A stretch of DNA of 64,000 nucleotides. It comes from Gossypium raimondii. Its lineage: Eukaryota > Streptophyta > Magnoliopsida > Malvales > Malvaceae. Within the stretch, counting starts at the first letter, position 1, and each line of letters begins with the position of its first letter. A model generated the notes under the pieces. That model was not told the DNA's origin, did not search any database, and was given only the letters and a program-made list of their open reading frames with translations. This document shows positions 25,394 through 36,800 of the stretch, one piece after another. A program made the translations under genes and the position numbers. The stretch covers positions 3,596,001-3,660,000 of the forward strand of contig NC_068572.1 in assembly GCF_025698545.1 (NCBI RefSeq). The letters run 5' to 3'.

Positions 25394-25786
25394 ATGGGGT
25401 TTCCTGCTAGTTACGCCGAAGTTACCTTACCCAAACCCTTGCTTTACGCACTTTCATTACTGTGTTTCATCGGAAATCTAATTTCCGCCCTTTTAAACCG
25501 CCTCGGACTCTCCGATTTCATCGAATCGGACATGGTTTGGCCGGAAAACCCGACCCGAACAACATCCGAGACTACCACCGTACCCGCTCTTCTCTTTCCG
25601 GTAATAAAGTTCGAGGAGCTCGTCGTCGACCCACCGGCGGACTGTGCCGTTTGCTTGAACGAGTTCGAAAGAGGGGAAGAGATCAGGTGCTTGAAAAACT
25701 GTAGACACGTTTTCCACAGGGCGTGTTTGGACCGTTGGATGGATCATGATCAGAAAACGTGTCCACTTTGTAGGACACTTTTTTAA
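25394..25786 (+). CDS. Short BRH1/RHA-type RING-H2 zinc-finger protein, putative E3 ubiquitin ligase
   Basis: Intronless ORF of 130 aa. The N-terminus (MGFPASYAEVTLPKPLLYAL) and a hydrophobic stretch at about residues 14-38 resemble brassinosteroid-responsive RING-H2 (BRH1)-like proteins. The RING-H2 finger fills the C-terminus: C84, C87, C103, H105, H108, C111, C123 and C126, including the RHVFHRACLDRW and MDHDQKTCPLCRT signatures. All eight zinc ligands are present, so it should fold and could bind an E2; W115 is the usual E2-contact residue. The ORF stops four residues after the last cysteine, whereas BRH1-like relatives as I recall them carry a tail of some tens of residues. It may be a natural short paralogue or have lost its tail. 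A TATA-like ATAAATATAA lies at about 25273. It is tail-to-tail with the HAD gene. Confidence 0.85.
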   Translation: MGFPASYAEVTLPKPLLYALSLLCFIGNLISALLNRLGLSDFIESDMVWPENPTRTTSETTTVPALLFPVIKFEELVVDPPADCAVCLNEFERGEEIRCLKNCRHVFHRACLDRWMDHDQKTCPLCRTLF

Positions 25787-25924
25787 AACAATTTAAATTT
25801 AATATAGGGTAAACTATACTATTAATATTTCTATTTTTGTTTTAATAAAAAATAATGTGATTTTTTTAACAGTGTACAGTAACACATATAATTTTCTACC
25901 AAATTATTGGTGAATTTACCCTTT

Positions 25925-25949
25925 AATATATATATATATATATATATAT
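25925..25949. repeat. (TA)n microsatellite
   Basis: A TA run continued by TATATG variants, in the spacer between the convergent RING and HAD genes (25787-26114). That spacer otherwise holds only 3' UTR-like AT-rich sequence. Confidence 0.85.
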
Positions 25950-26114
25950 GTATATGTATATGTACATATATGAATTAATAGTGAGAAAGAAAATAACTGA
26001 GAATTTTCATAAATAGGTTTCTGAAAATGGTTAGTGTCATCATCCATTAGGCACCAACATATGAGTTGGATATATACTGCATATAATGGTGAAAGGCAAT
26101 GGCAAAGGGAAAGG

Positions 26115-29100
26115 TTATTTGAGCTTCTTACTAAAGTCTGAGAGCTGGAGTAGCTGAATTCTGGAAATGTTAGCTGCTTCTTCCCTCTCTTTTTGAGTGT
26201 TATATCCCCAGTCACCTGTTCACACAAATACCTTTCTTTCTTAGCAATCCATCCAATAATATAGATCAGCTTCATTTATTCAATAATCTTTTTATTATCT
26301 TAGATAATAATATTTTTTAATGAAAAATAAGTGAAAAACTATATAATAACTATGTATTTAAATGAATGAATTCAAATTATGGTTTTAAAATAAATAATAA
26401 TATTATAAAAAATAAAAATAAAAAAGCAAAAAATCAGTTCAACAAAGTTTTTTAGTCTGGTTCAACCAGTTTCAAGCGATTTGCGGACCATCCAATCTAG
26501 TCTTTTTCTTCAGACCAATTTTTGGTCTAACCGATCAATCCGATTCGACTTAAATGACATTGATCAGATCCGGTATCCATAAATTTAGAAAATGGATTAA
26601 GACATCCGACGATATTTCCATCAAACAAAAAACGGATTTGGATAAAAGATATTCAATGGTTTATAGATGTCTACTTGAATAATAAATTTAATACCAGATT
26701 TTGCAATATCCTAAATCGTAAAAAACAAATTAAATATTGCGAGGTATCTGATATTTTTATCATCCATTGACAGCAGGCCAAATTTCATCAAACTAAAAGC
26801 TCAAAAACTCGAATGATACCTAAATACAAGTTCCATCCATCTAATTCTGGTTCTTTGATGACATTCTTCAAGGTTGCAAGCCGATCTTCCACAAAGCTAG
26901 TAAAATGAGAGTTGAATTAGTTTCAGTAAGATTAAAAAACCAAACAGGCAGAGAAAAAAAGCAGAGGTAAAATATGGCAATTGAGTATTAGGTAATGGAG
27001 ATACTGATATCATTATAATCAGAAAATAGTGATGCAAATGATATGTAATGAACGTACTGTAGTTTCATCCCTTGGTGTTCTGGTCTCAGTTGTAGTTGTT
27101 TCAGTACTTTCACCTTGGGCCTGATAAAAATATTCAAAAGACCCTTACTATTGTAAGCAAATAAGGAGCAAAATTCCCCAAATGCTTATCAGATAAAATA
27201 CTAACCCAGTTCCCAAGCCATATATCCTTTCCGGAGGGATAGTTACTCCAGCAAGTTCTCGTAACAAAGCATCCGCGAACCGGCTCTGGAATCAGGCAGA
27301 AAGAAAAGGAACAGTCAAAGATGATGAACAACTAACACATTCATTAGCAGGTGAAGGAAAAATTGACCTGTAGACCAAGTAATAAAAGGAGAACCAGGAA
27401 AAGACTATGACTGATCTCAACTTTGATACTTTCCTACATTCAAGTTCCTTTTTACCCCCTTTTTCTTTTCTTTTGCCTTGGTTTTCATTTCCAATTCCGG
27501 AGACCGGATCAAACTACCGATATATCCACAATGTTTGCCTCTTCGAACTGATAGCAAACTTTTCATCTTGTTCTTGTGCATGTGTGCGTTGTGTGAGAGA
27601 GGAGGAAGGGACAATCAGAGTGAAAGAAACTCACAGCACCTGTTTTGTAGTGACTATATATATAGTTGAGCTAGAGAATTTAAGGGCATCTGGAACACCT
27701 GGATAAAACCTGCAGCATAAGCATCTTCAGTTCATTGCTTGATGCAAAATGTGCCATTACAAAACTCGAGTCTTAAAGCATGTGACATAGCTGGTTTAAC
27801 ATCTGTTGTTACTAGTTAGCTTCTCTTTTGCTTTACATTTGAGTCATATACTTATTGATTCGTCTATTAACAATTTTGATAAACATATTCACATCAAATA
27901 CTTTAGGTTCATTGATCAAGCCGATAATAGAAACATTGCATCTCTGGCCTAACTCCAACTTAACAAGCTTTAAATAAAATATACCTATTTGCACCAATCC
28001 AAGTTGCTAGGTCATTGTCCATCCATTCATCCCTAACCTTACCGAAAAGATCAATTAAAGCATCCCTGTTTTCATCCCATTCTTCCATGATTACTGGCTT
28101 TATTTTTGACCAGTTCTCTAAAATATCTTCAACAGTTAGTCCTTCTGCAACCTTACAAATTGAACCATTGGCTTTAGGTCCAGACCAATATTATAGAAAG
28201 AAATCTAATTAAGAATAAAGTAAAAATGAATCATAGTGGATCTTAGATACTCCATATCGAAAATATAGCTTCAAGGCAGAGTCATGGGCATTATTTTTAC
28301 ACCCACCGAAGATTTCCGAATCGAAGGTAATCTACTCTCCACCAACAACCTCACAAGTAACAGATTCTCATACCCCGTTTCGACCACAGGTCGCACCTGT
28401 GACATTATAAGACATTAGTTTCAACATAGCAATCATTCATAAATTCCAATTTTTAGCTTAGACATTAACTATCGCCCAAAACATGAATAGCAATTCTTTT
28501 TAAGTTTCAAATACAATACTGTGTAGCTTATCTCTTATCAGTTTTACAGGTTCTTCAAGAAGTTGTGGAGACTGCAAGGTGAGTGCCAAAAGACAGCTTC
28601 TCTTAAGCTTGATACCTATGATATTTTTCCCCTTTCTTCTGAGATGTGTACTACTGTTAAACTATGCAGCATAGCATGTGAAATATAGGCTACCAAATTT
28701 CTGTTTGGAATTACATGTACAATGCTTCATATAAGGATGATACAAACTCATTATGTTGGGAAATAAAACTCCCATAAAATTCCGAAGAAACTGAACGAAT
28801 TGATAAGATAGTGACTAGCACCTTCTAATTCAATAAGCAACAAACAACAAAAAATCAACCATGCATTGCTAGCAACCTATGTTACTTGGACCCAAGGGAG
28901 AGTTTAGAATAAGGTATATGCTCAACCATTTCTAATTTTTTTTGGAGGATCATACATTTAGGGGTGTAATAGAGTTGAGCCGAGTTCAAGCTATAAGAAG
29001 CTCAAGTTCCACTTGAAATTCAAGATCTGAAACACGGTTCAAACTTGATCGAGTTGTAATTTTAAAGCCCAAACTCATTTAAGATAAAAATTAAACTGCT

Positions 29101-30400
29101 TGTGCTTGCTCGATCAGCCTTAATTAAGCTCGTTTATTAGTAAAAAATAGGTTCAATTCTAATGCTCGACTTCAAACTCAATTATTTATGCTCAAGCTTG
29201 AGTTCATATTGAGATTTTCACTACTAATTAAAAATATAAAATTTGATTAAGTTACAAGCTACTCGAATCAAATATTTAAAATACTTGAATTCAGCTCACT
29301 CAATAGTTCAAGCTCAGCTTAGAGGTGCTCATGGGCCGGGCCGGGCCGGGCTGGGTTTAGTCCGGGCCCAAAATATGGGTCTGAAATTTTGCCCAGGCCC
29401 GGCCCGGAAAAAATCATAAGCCCGGGCCTGGCCCGGCCCGGCCCATTTTTTTTAATAAATATCAAAAATTTATTTTAAAAATTAAAAAAAACATTTTAAA
29501 AACATTTTAAAATTAAAAAATAATAAAAAATATTTTAAAAATTAAAAAATTTAAAAAATAAATATATTTATTATATCAGGCCGGGCCGGGCCCAGGCCAA
29601 AAAAGTGGTGCCCGAGGCCCGGCCCGTTTCCTAAACGGGCCTTGTTTTTTGCCCAAGCACATATTTCGGGCCTATATTTTTACCCAAACCCTCCCATATT
29701 TCGGTCGGGCCGTCGGGCCAGGTCGGGCTGTCGGGCCGCCCGGCCCATGAGCACCTCTAGCTTAGCTTTACAATGACAGAGCGAATTTGAATTTTCCGCA
29801 GCCAAATGCAAATCCTTAAGAGTAAAGGAAAATCCAGGAAACTCAGAAAGCAATCATCCAAAGGAGGTGAAGATTAAGATCGGGTGTAACAGTAGGCAAA
29901 ACCTGTCATCCCTATGAAAATTCCACGCAGCCTCAACATGAAACAAAATGGTGGAAAACCTTAAAAATTAGAACAGACAACAAAGGCCAAGTTTCAATTC
30001 AGTTTTGAATGTTGAAGAACGTTGCATTTTGATTTTGCATCTAATTTCGACTTCCAAATTCCAAGTTCTTCGACAATCAAGAACAATCAAATTACTCAAC
30101 TAATTATGAAAACCAAACAAAAAAAATTCAAGAGCTTACGATATGCATCTGATCAACAATCCAGTCTTCCAAGACCGAATCCACACCGTCAAACAAAGCC
30201 GGCCATCTCACTTTAGCAGCCTGAAAATATGCAATAAAAGGGGAAATTTTCAATAAATAAAAATAAGGTAAGGAATTATTAGATGGTAAAAGCAATGGAG
30301 AAGAGAGAAGAAATGAACTGGCCTTAACAGCAGAGATGGAACTTTCTCCACAACTATCGCAGAGAACTCCATCGAAATCCAAAGCGTATAAATCTCCCAT
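26115..30400 (-). CDS. Haloacid dehalogenase (HAD)-like hydrolase, probable phosphatase of unknown substrate
   Basis: Nine exons: 30400-30323, 30220-30140, 28396-28307, 28151-27985, 27709-27640, 27285-27206, 27120-27058, 26896-26820 and 26215-26115. All junctions keep frame and give 268 aa. HAD motif I is DFDGVLCDS at residues 8-16, with both aspartates. Motif II is the Thr of YIVTTKQ, motif III the Lys-rich GPKVKVLKQL, and motif IV FVEDR. A helical cap between about residues 30 and 130 would set the substrate, which I cannot name. No presequence is visible, so the cytosol is likely. Intron 1 (30322-30221) has a GC donor (AAG|GCCAGT) and is 102 nt without an in-frame stop. Intron 2 is 1.7 kb and holds nested MITEs. 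The gene is head-to-head with PYRD. Confidence 0.9.
26428..26570. repeat. CCGGTT/GGTTCAACC-type repeat fragment in HAD intron 8
   Basis: Words such as ATCAGTTCAAC, CTGGTTCAACC and GGTCTAACCGATC resemble the core of the long-TIR element at about 8290-8660. It is short and ends are unclear. Confidence 0.35.
28965..29770. repeat. MITE-like repeat interrupted by a second MITE, in HAD intron 2
   Basis: 28965-29320 starts GGGGTGTAATAGAGTTGAG and is full of CTCAAGCTTGAG-type words, like the repeat at 24643-25012. The GC-rich element at 29321-29758 sits inside its right part. Confidence 0.5.
29321..29758. mobile_element. GC-ended MITE with AGAGGTGCTC termini and AGCTT duplication
   Basis: Terminal inverted repeats of at least 20 bp begin AGAGGTGCTCATGGGCC and end with the inverse. 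AGCTT flanks both sides (29316-29320 and 29759-29763). A TA duplication with one base shorter TIRs fits equally well. The core is AT-rich and non-coding. Related degenerate copies are at 1-187, 22168-22437, 41398-41955 and 54483-55012. Confidence 0.75.
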
Positions 30401-31008
30401 TTTCCTTCTTTAATTTTCTTGCGCTTTCTCGGCTGGGATTTTGGAGATAATCTGCTCGTGAATTCGTTTTTGACGCCCGCCATTCATCTCCTGTTTATAA
30501 CGACAAAATTTGCCGCGTTGCTTCCCAACCAATTGTCATGTACCACGTGTCCCGTTGCTTCCCATCTGAAAGGCTTAACCTAAGCTTACCCAAAAGAAAA
30601 CCATACCCAAATCAAAAGCTTTGTTTTTTCAACCCCTTTTCTTTCCCCAGATTTACCCTCACTTGTCTCTCTCAAATATCTTTCTTATTCCCTCCCTTTT
30701 TCAATCATATCTCTCAGAACCCATTGCACGGTTGAATCACTCGTGACGCTTGGCTTAGGAGGATCGAGCGTCGCGGGTAATCTCTTTGATCCCCTTTCAC
30801 ACTCTTTTTCGATTACGTTTATTAATCTCTGGTTTCATGCATTGTTAGTTTCATCGTTTCTCGCGTCTTATAATCAGTTATTATTTATGCGTTTGATCAA
30901 TTTAGATGGATTAAGATCAGAAAATAGATAGAATTTGTGCAAAGATTTGATTTTTGGAATTGATTTTCTTTTTAGGAGATTGAGGGTTCATTTTAAAATT
31001 GTGGGAAA
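30401..31008. promoter_or_regulatory. Divergent promoter region between the HAD hydrolase and PYRD
   Basis: 608 bp separate the two start codons. A G-box core CACGTG lies at 30544-30549 and a CCAAT word at 30529-30533. A likely leader intron of PYRD runs from a GT at 30777 to an AG at 30975 (CTTTTTAG), placing the PYRD cap site upstream of about 30770. The transcription start of neither gene can be read directly. Confidence 0.55.
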
Positions 31009-32857
31009 ATGATGCAAATTCAATCACTTTCCTTTCCACACTGCACTCAAACTTCTGCCAACCTTTCGGCTTTTCCCCACGGTTTCAGTTACTTTTCATC
31101 ACAAAACCGGACATCCACACTTTTGGGAAATCAATACTCCCCATCTTGCTCTTTTAATTCATTGAAAAGGGTATCCAGAATTCAATTTAGATCGAGAAAA
31201 CGCGGGGGTTTGGTTAGGGTTAGATGCGGTATGGTCGAAGATGAGAGTGTTGATGATGGTTTCTACATCAGGAGGTGTGTGGAGCTGGCAAGGAGGGCAA
31301 CTGGGTTCACAAGTCCTAATCCTTTGGTGGGATGTGTCATTGTGAAAGATGGAAAGATTGTTGGTGAAGGGTTTCATCCTAAAGCTGGCCAGCCTCATGC
31401 TGAGGTAACCCCTTTTCTCCTTCATTTGTAAAATGTATGATTTTTTAACCATGATGGTTTAGTTCTCGAATTATATCTGTGCTTGATGCCTGTATCCAAT
31501 GCATATCACCCTCAAAGCATCTCTAACTACTTGTAGAAACTTAAAAAGATTGATCGTAACTATGCCATGTATATATCGGTATCCAATACTCGCACTCAAG
31601 TGTAACAGTTTTTCGAGAGTAATGAACTGCCAATCTGGAATCCTAGGAGAGATGAACTTAGAGCAAAATCTCTATACAAGGTTTGATGCTGATTAGGATT
31701 ATGTTTTTGTGATCGATTCTCGGTTGGTAACTTCAGTTTATATTTTCTGTTTGGAAGTTGACCGTTCTTTATTGCTTTTTAGGAATGACTGAATGTAGGA
31801 AATTATGTCTGCAGGTTTTTGCTTTGAGAGATGCTGGGAATTCAGCCGAGAATGCGACTGCTTATGTGAGCTTGGAGCCATGTAATCACTATGGAAGAAC
31901 TCCACCATGTACTGAAGCATTGATTAAAGCCAAAGTGAAAAAGGTGGTGGTCGGAATGGTGGATCCGAACCCGATCGTGGCTTCAAAGGGGGTTGCTAGA
32001 TTGAAAGATGCAGGAATTATCGTGACTGTGGGTGTTGAGGAAGAGTTATGCAAGCGGCTCAATGAAACCTGGATCCATCAAATGTTAACCGGGAAGCCTT
32101 TCGTGACTCTTAGGTAAATAAATTCTCTTCACCATAGAATCGAAACATGAAACAAAATTCAATATTCCTGTTTGCTGTCTGTCAGACATCTTGCTCGCTG
32201 TGTTCCTTCGATTTGAACTTAACTCTAACCGAAGGCCTCTTTGTAATATCCAGATATTCCCTTTCTGTCAATGGCCATTTTTTAGACCAGCTCGGGGAAG
32301 GGGTCACCGAGGCTGGTGGATACTACTCAAAGTTATTGCAAGAATATGACGCAATCATACTTTCTGGATCTTTATCCGAGAAGTTTTCAAGTCCGACATC
32401 ACAGGAGCCAGGTGCCAATCAGCCTCTTCGGATTGTAGTAGCAAATAATCCCGGTCAATTTCCTTCCCTAACCACAGAAGCCTCTAAGACGGTAGTATTT
32501 GCAGACAAAGAGATAGCTGCAGAAGCAGATTTGGCTCGAAAAGAAATTGAGGCAGTGGTTTTAGATCGGATAAATTTGACTCCAATTCTCGAACACTGTA
32601 GGTGCCAGGGTTTGTGTAGCATTTTACTCGATATGAGGGGCAGCATCCGCGACCTCGAAGAACTTGTTAGAGAAACCATAGAGCAAAAAGTGTTGCAAAA
32701 GATAGTAGTGGAAGTGTTGCCATATTGGGATGAATCAGACGGTGCAGAGTCACTTGTGGTATTGAATGGTTTGGTTAAAAGGCTAGAACTGAAGAATTTG
32801 CGATCCGAGATCTCAAATCGAAGCCTCGTGATTGAGGGATATCTTCAAAACCGGTGA
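31009..32857 (+). CDS. PYRD: Riboflavin biosynthesis deaminase PYRD, plastid
   Basis: Diaminohydroxyphosphoribosylaminopyrimidine deaminase, the second step of riboflavin synthesis from GTP, in plastids. Three exons (31009-31404, 31815-32113, 32254-32857) with GT-AG introns give 432 aa, close to the plant PYRD length. The first ~75 residues are Ser/Arg-rich, a chloroplast transit peptide. The cytidine-deaminase-like zinc site is complete: H130 and the catalytic E132 in GQPHAE, then C155 and C164 in [32 protein letters not shown] is also conserved. The C-terminal ~200 residues correspond to the reductase-like half of RibD, which is degenerate in plant PYRD; reduction is done by the separate PYRR protein. 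ATG-ATG at the start leaves the exact first Met open. It shares a divergent promoter region with the HAD gene. Confidence 0.94.
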
Positions 32858-33866
32858 TTACAATCTCATCAAAAGGCACCGATGAAGGAGGAGCAGAACA
32901 ATGAAACGGCAATCATCATATATCCCAATGTATGATAGGAAGATGACCAAAAACCTAAAGGATAAATTTTGAGAATTACAAAATTAAAATGCCTTACTTT
33001 TTCGTTAAAGCCATTAGTATTTTTTTGGGGGGTCAAAATTTACTAACCATCAAAAGGCAAATTATTATCAATTCGATAATAAGCATATCTTAAATTTAAC
33101 ATCAAATACATGTTATTTTATTTGCAACTTAAAAATTCGCCAGCAAGAAGAAATTAAGTAGACTTGTTGGGAACCTAATAATATTTATGATGAGGCGAAA
33201 GTACTATGAAAGCCCTTACAGTAGAAGTTAGATTATATTTTGTCCCATTTACTCAAAAATATGCACATTAGTCTATGTGCGTTAGATTAAAAAGTAAACT
33301 TCTACCTTTATGACAACAAACTTGGATTTCAATCATTAAAAGATGTTATCAAAGAAGTCAGATGCTTTTTATTTATAGAAATGAGAAAGATGAGCAAATG
33401 CAACAACAGAAACAAAAAAGAAAAAAAGATAAATTTCAAATTTCTTGCACAAGGTACAACTTTAAAACCATTCCACGATGTTCGGATGATTGGAATAGCA
33501 TCGAAGTAGGCGACAGGAAACCATTTGTTAATAAAAGAAATATAAAAGAAAGGAAAGCAGGACTTATCTAAACTTCTTTCCTACAATCCTGGCTAACGTT
33601 AATGCATAAACAGCACAAACTAAAAGTCTTATAACAACACCTGAGTTTTTAGAATGCACACCCATGACTAGGGACCGAGACCTTGAAAGACCAGCATCAT
33701 TAACCTAACAAACGCCGGTATAAATAGCAAAGAGCAAAATCAGAGAACATTCTGGATATGGAAAAAGATTACAAAGAAATTACTTTGTGCATGTAATCTA
33801 AAATTCAGATGAGCATGGTTGCTCACCGTTGTTACCATAGTAGGCTAAGGAAACATCCCACAAAAA
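32858..33866. other. Convergent spacer between PYRD and the DEAD-box helicase
   Basis: 3' UTRs of both genes and AT-rich sequence with a G-run at 33026-33032. No gene or defined repeat is seen. Confidence 0.5.
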
Positions 33867-36800
33867 TCACCGGCAGTAAATAGCCTGGTCGATATGTGGA
33901 GGGATTTGCTTAATTTCAGTCCCAAGTTCTTGTTCGATCCTATACCTGTAAGTAGACCATATAACATTTCAATGGACCATGATATCCTTGATATAAATTT
34001 CATAAAACTGCTAGAGATGTGATAACATACAAGTTAAAGCGGTCCTCGTAAGTGATCAAATTCACTGCTAATCCAAGATGGCCAAACCTTCCTGATCGAC
34101 CAACCTGAAGTAGAAGAGCACGAGGGTCACCAAAAAGAATGATAAATACTGCAACTTAAAATGAGAGAAATATTTTAACCAACGTACTCTATGAAGGTAT
34201 GTTTCTGAGTTCTTAGGGAAGTCGAAGTTAATAACAACATTCACCGCTTGAATATCTATACCCCTAGTAAAAAGATCTGCAGCAAGTATGGTTCCATATC
34301 ATTATGAGATTATTCTTCATATAACGAAGAGCAAAACCATTTTGTGCACTAGGGAATTAATTCCAGTGAAACATAAAATTAGAAGAATGTTAGACGAAGC
34401 AACAAAAAATTCAAAACCAAAGCTTCTATATTAGCCAACATATACCACCATATGTTGGCAATCATTCAAGTTCTAATATTCACATACTTCAATCAATTCC
34501 TTAACTTAGGATTTACAAAAGAGAGACATTTAAGCTGAAAGCATAGAGTAGAACTGGAAAAAGATAAAGCATAGTGGGTTCAGGTAGAATATTATACATT
34601 TCAGCATGTTTAGGAAAAGATAAGCAGTAGTGGATTTGAGTAGTAGGTTATATACATGTCAGTGTGTTGTCTAAAAGACATTGGAAAAAGAAAGAGATGT
34701 CGAAAAGAAACAAATGGCTAATACAAGAAAAACAGCAAAAGGAAGTCCAACAAGCTATATCAGCAGTACATGTATTTACTTGTTAAATAATCAAATCATC
34801 TACGAAGATTAGCTCACCCACAGCATAACATACCAGTACAGACAAGGTTCCTGCATGCTCCATTGCGGAAATCATGAAATACCCTGTTACGGTGGTCCTG
34901 AAGCATCTTTGCATGGATATAAAAGCAAGAATAGCCAAGTTCTGTAATTTTCTTGGCCAACAACTCCACTCGATTTACCGAGTTGCAGAAAATGATTGAT
35001 TGGTTTATTTGCAGCTGTAGGTAAATAAATTCACATATCATCCAGAGAAAAAGAGAGAAAACTAGATAAAAGTTTATATAAGGTCAAACCTTAGAGAAAA
35101 GAGTATTTAAGCAGTGGACTTTCTGTCTTTCTTCCACAAAAGCATAATATTGCGTAATACCCTTTAAAGTAAGTTCATCCATCAGATTAATAATATAAGG
35201 TTTTTGTAGATATCTGTCTTTAAAGTACTTCACAGTAACAGGAAATGTGGCTGAAAACATCAAAATTTGGCGATTTGCTGAAAGGAAACGTATCAGCTGC
35301 TCTATAGAAGGCTGAAATTCAGGAGACAAAAGTTTATCTGCCTGAAAGAAACCAAAACACAGAACATCAAATTTTGTAGATCACAAGTTTAAATCAAGTA
35401 TACTAAAGGACAATGAAAAGAATCAAATAGCTTCCTTATTGCAGAAACTTTAAGAATTATTGTGCTAATGAGTCAACCCTCTGAAGTCTAGTTGAAGACT
35501 AAATTTATATAAATATAAGAATTTAAAAAAGAAAAAAAAATCAGAAAGTAATATAAGACAGAAGATAATAAGGAAATAAAAAGTACAACAAATTCATTGC
35601 AGTAATATGAGAATAGAAAATAAGAGTGCTCAATCTTCACAGCAAAACAGACATGGAAACTCTGGGAGAAATTAGTATGCATAAAAACCCTTGAAGATAG
35701 CAATAACAGCTTCAGCAACTTCACAAATCATATCAGTAAAATTTTCCAAGGAAAAAGATGAATATATACTGATGACTTACAAACAAGAATAAGCATTTGG
35801 AATTACATTTAAATTCTTTAAGCAAAAACCCAACAAATTATGCAGGCAAAAGTAATGCAAGAATTTGGATCTCTGGAGAGAAAACAGTAAACTGTAAAAC
35901 CCAGTATTGCCAACTGCACAAGGTGCACTCTAAGCGCTAAAACTATTATATTGCCTGAGGCATTAGATGAAAAAAAAGTGCTTGCCTGAGCAAAGATGCA
36001 ACGCATTCTAATAATTCTAAAAATGATTTCTAGTTTATTGTCCAGTGTATCCCACAAACCATGCAAAAATTTTCTATTTTTCATTTATTGGCCAATTTCC
36101 TTAAAATTGCAAGTTTGCTGCTCAAAATATTGAGAAATAAAGAGTTTGATATTATCCCCAATTTTTATTATTAAATGTACAGTTAATTAGAAGAAGTAAA
36201 GAAATTAAGAATTTCAATTAGGTGGGCTTTTTTTGCACCTATCACCTTAAAAAAAGGATGCTTAGGTGCACCAAGCAAGTGCCTAAACAAATGGGCTTTT
36301 TTTTTATTACCGAAAAAAACAATGTGGCTAGGTACACTTCGGTGCATGCCTAACATGGATAAATATACTGGATGAAGGATACTTATGCTTCCCTTTTTAG
36401 CAAAAAAAAAAAAAAAGAAAGAAAAAAAGTACAAATACTTTCCCTACAAGTTCAAATCATGGCAAGCATTTCTACCCTCCCCCCCAGCCAAAAAGACAAA
36501 GCATAAAAACTGTTTGTCAAAGGTAAATAAAAAAAATATCTTTCTTTCCCCGTGCATCCAAAATGCTTCTAACTTCATCTTCTTATCTAATGCTAAACTT
36601 GAAAGAACAAAAAGTTAAACTGAAACAAAAGTACACAGAGCCACTACCAAAAATTTACCTCATCCATGATAAGCATTGAACAATCTTTCAAAATGCAAAC
36701 ACCCTTTTTGGCAAGGTCTAGTATTCTGCCGGGGGTTCCAACCAGCAAATGGACTGGTTGATACAATCGCATGATATCATCCTTGAGACTGGTTCCTCCT

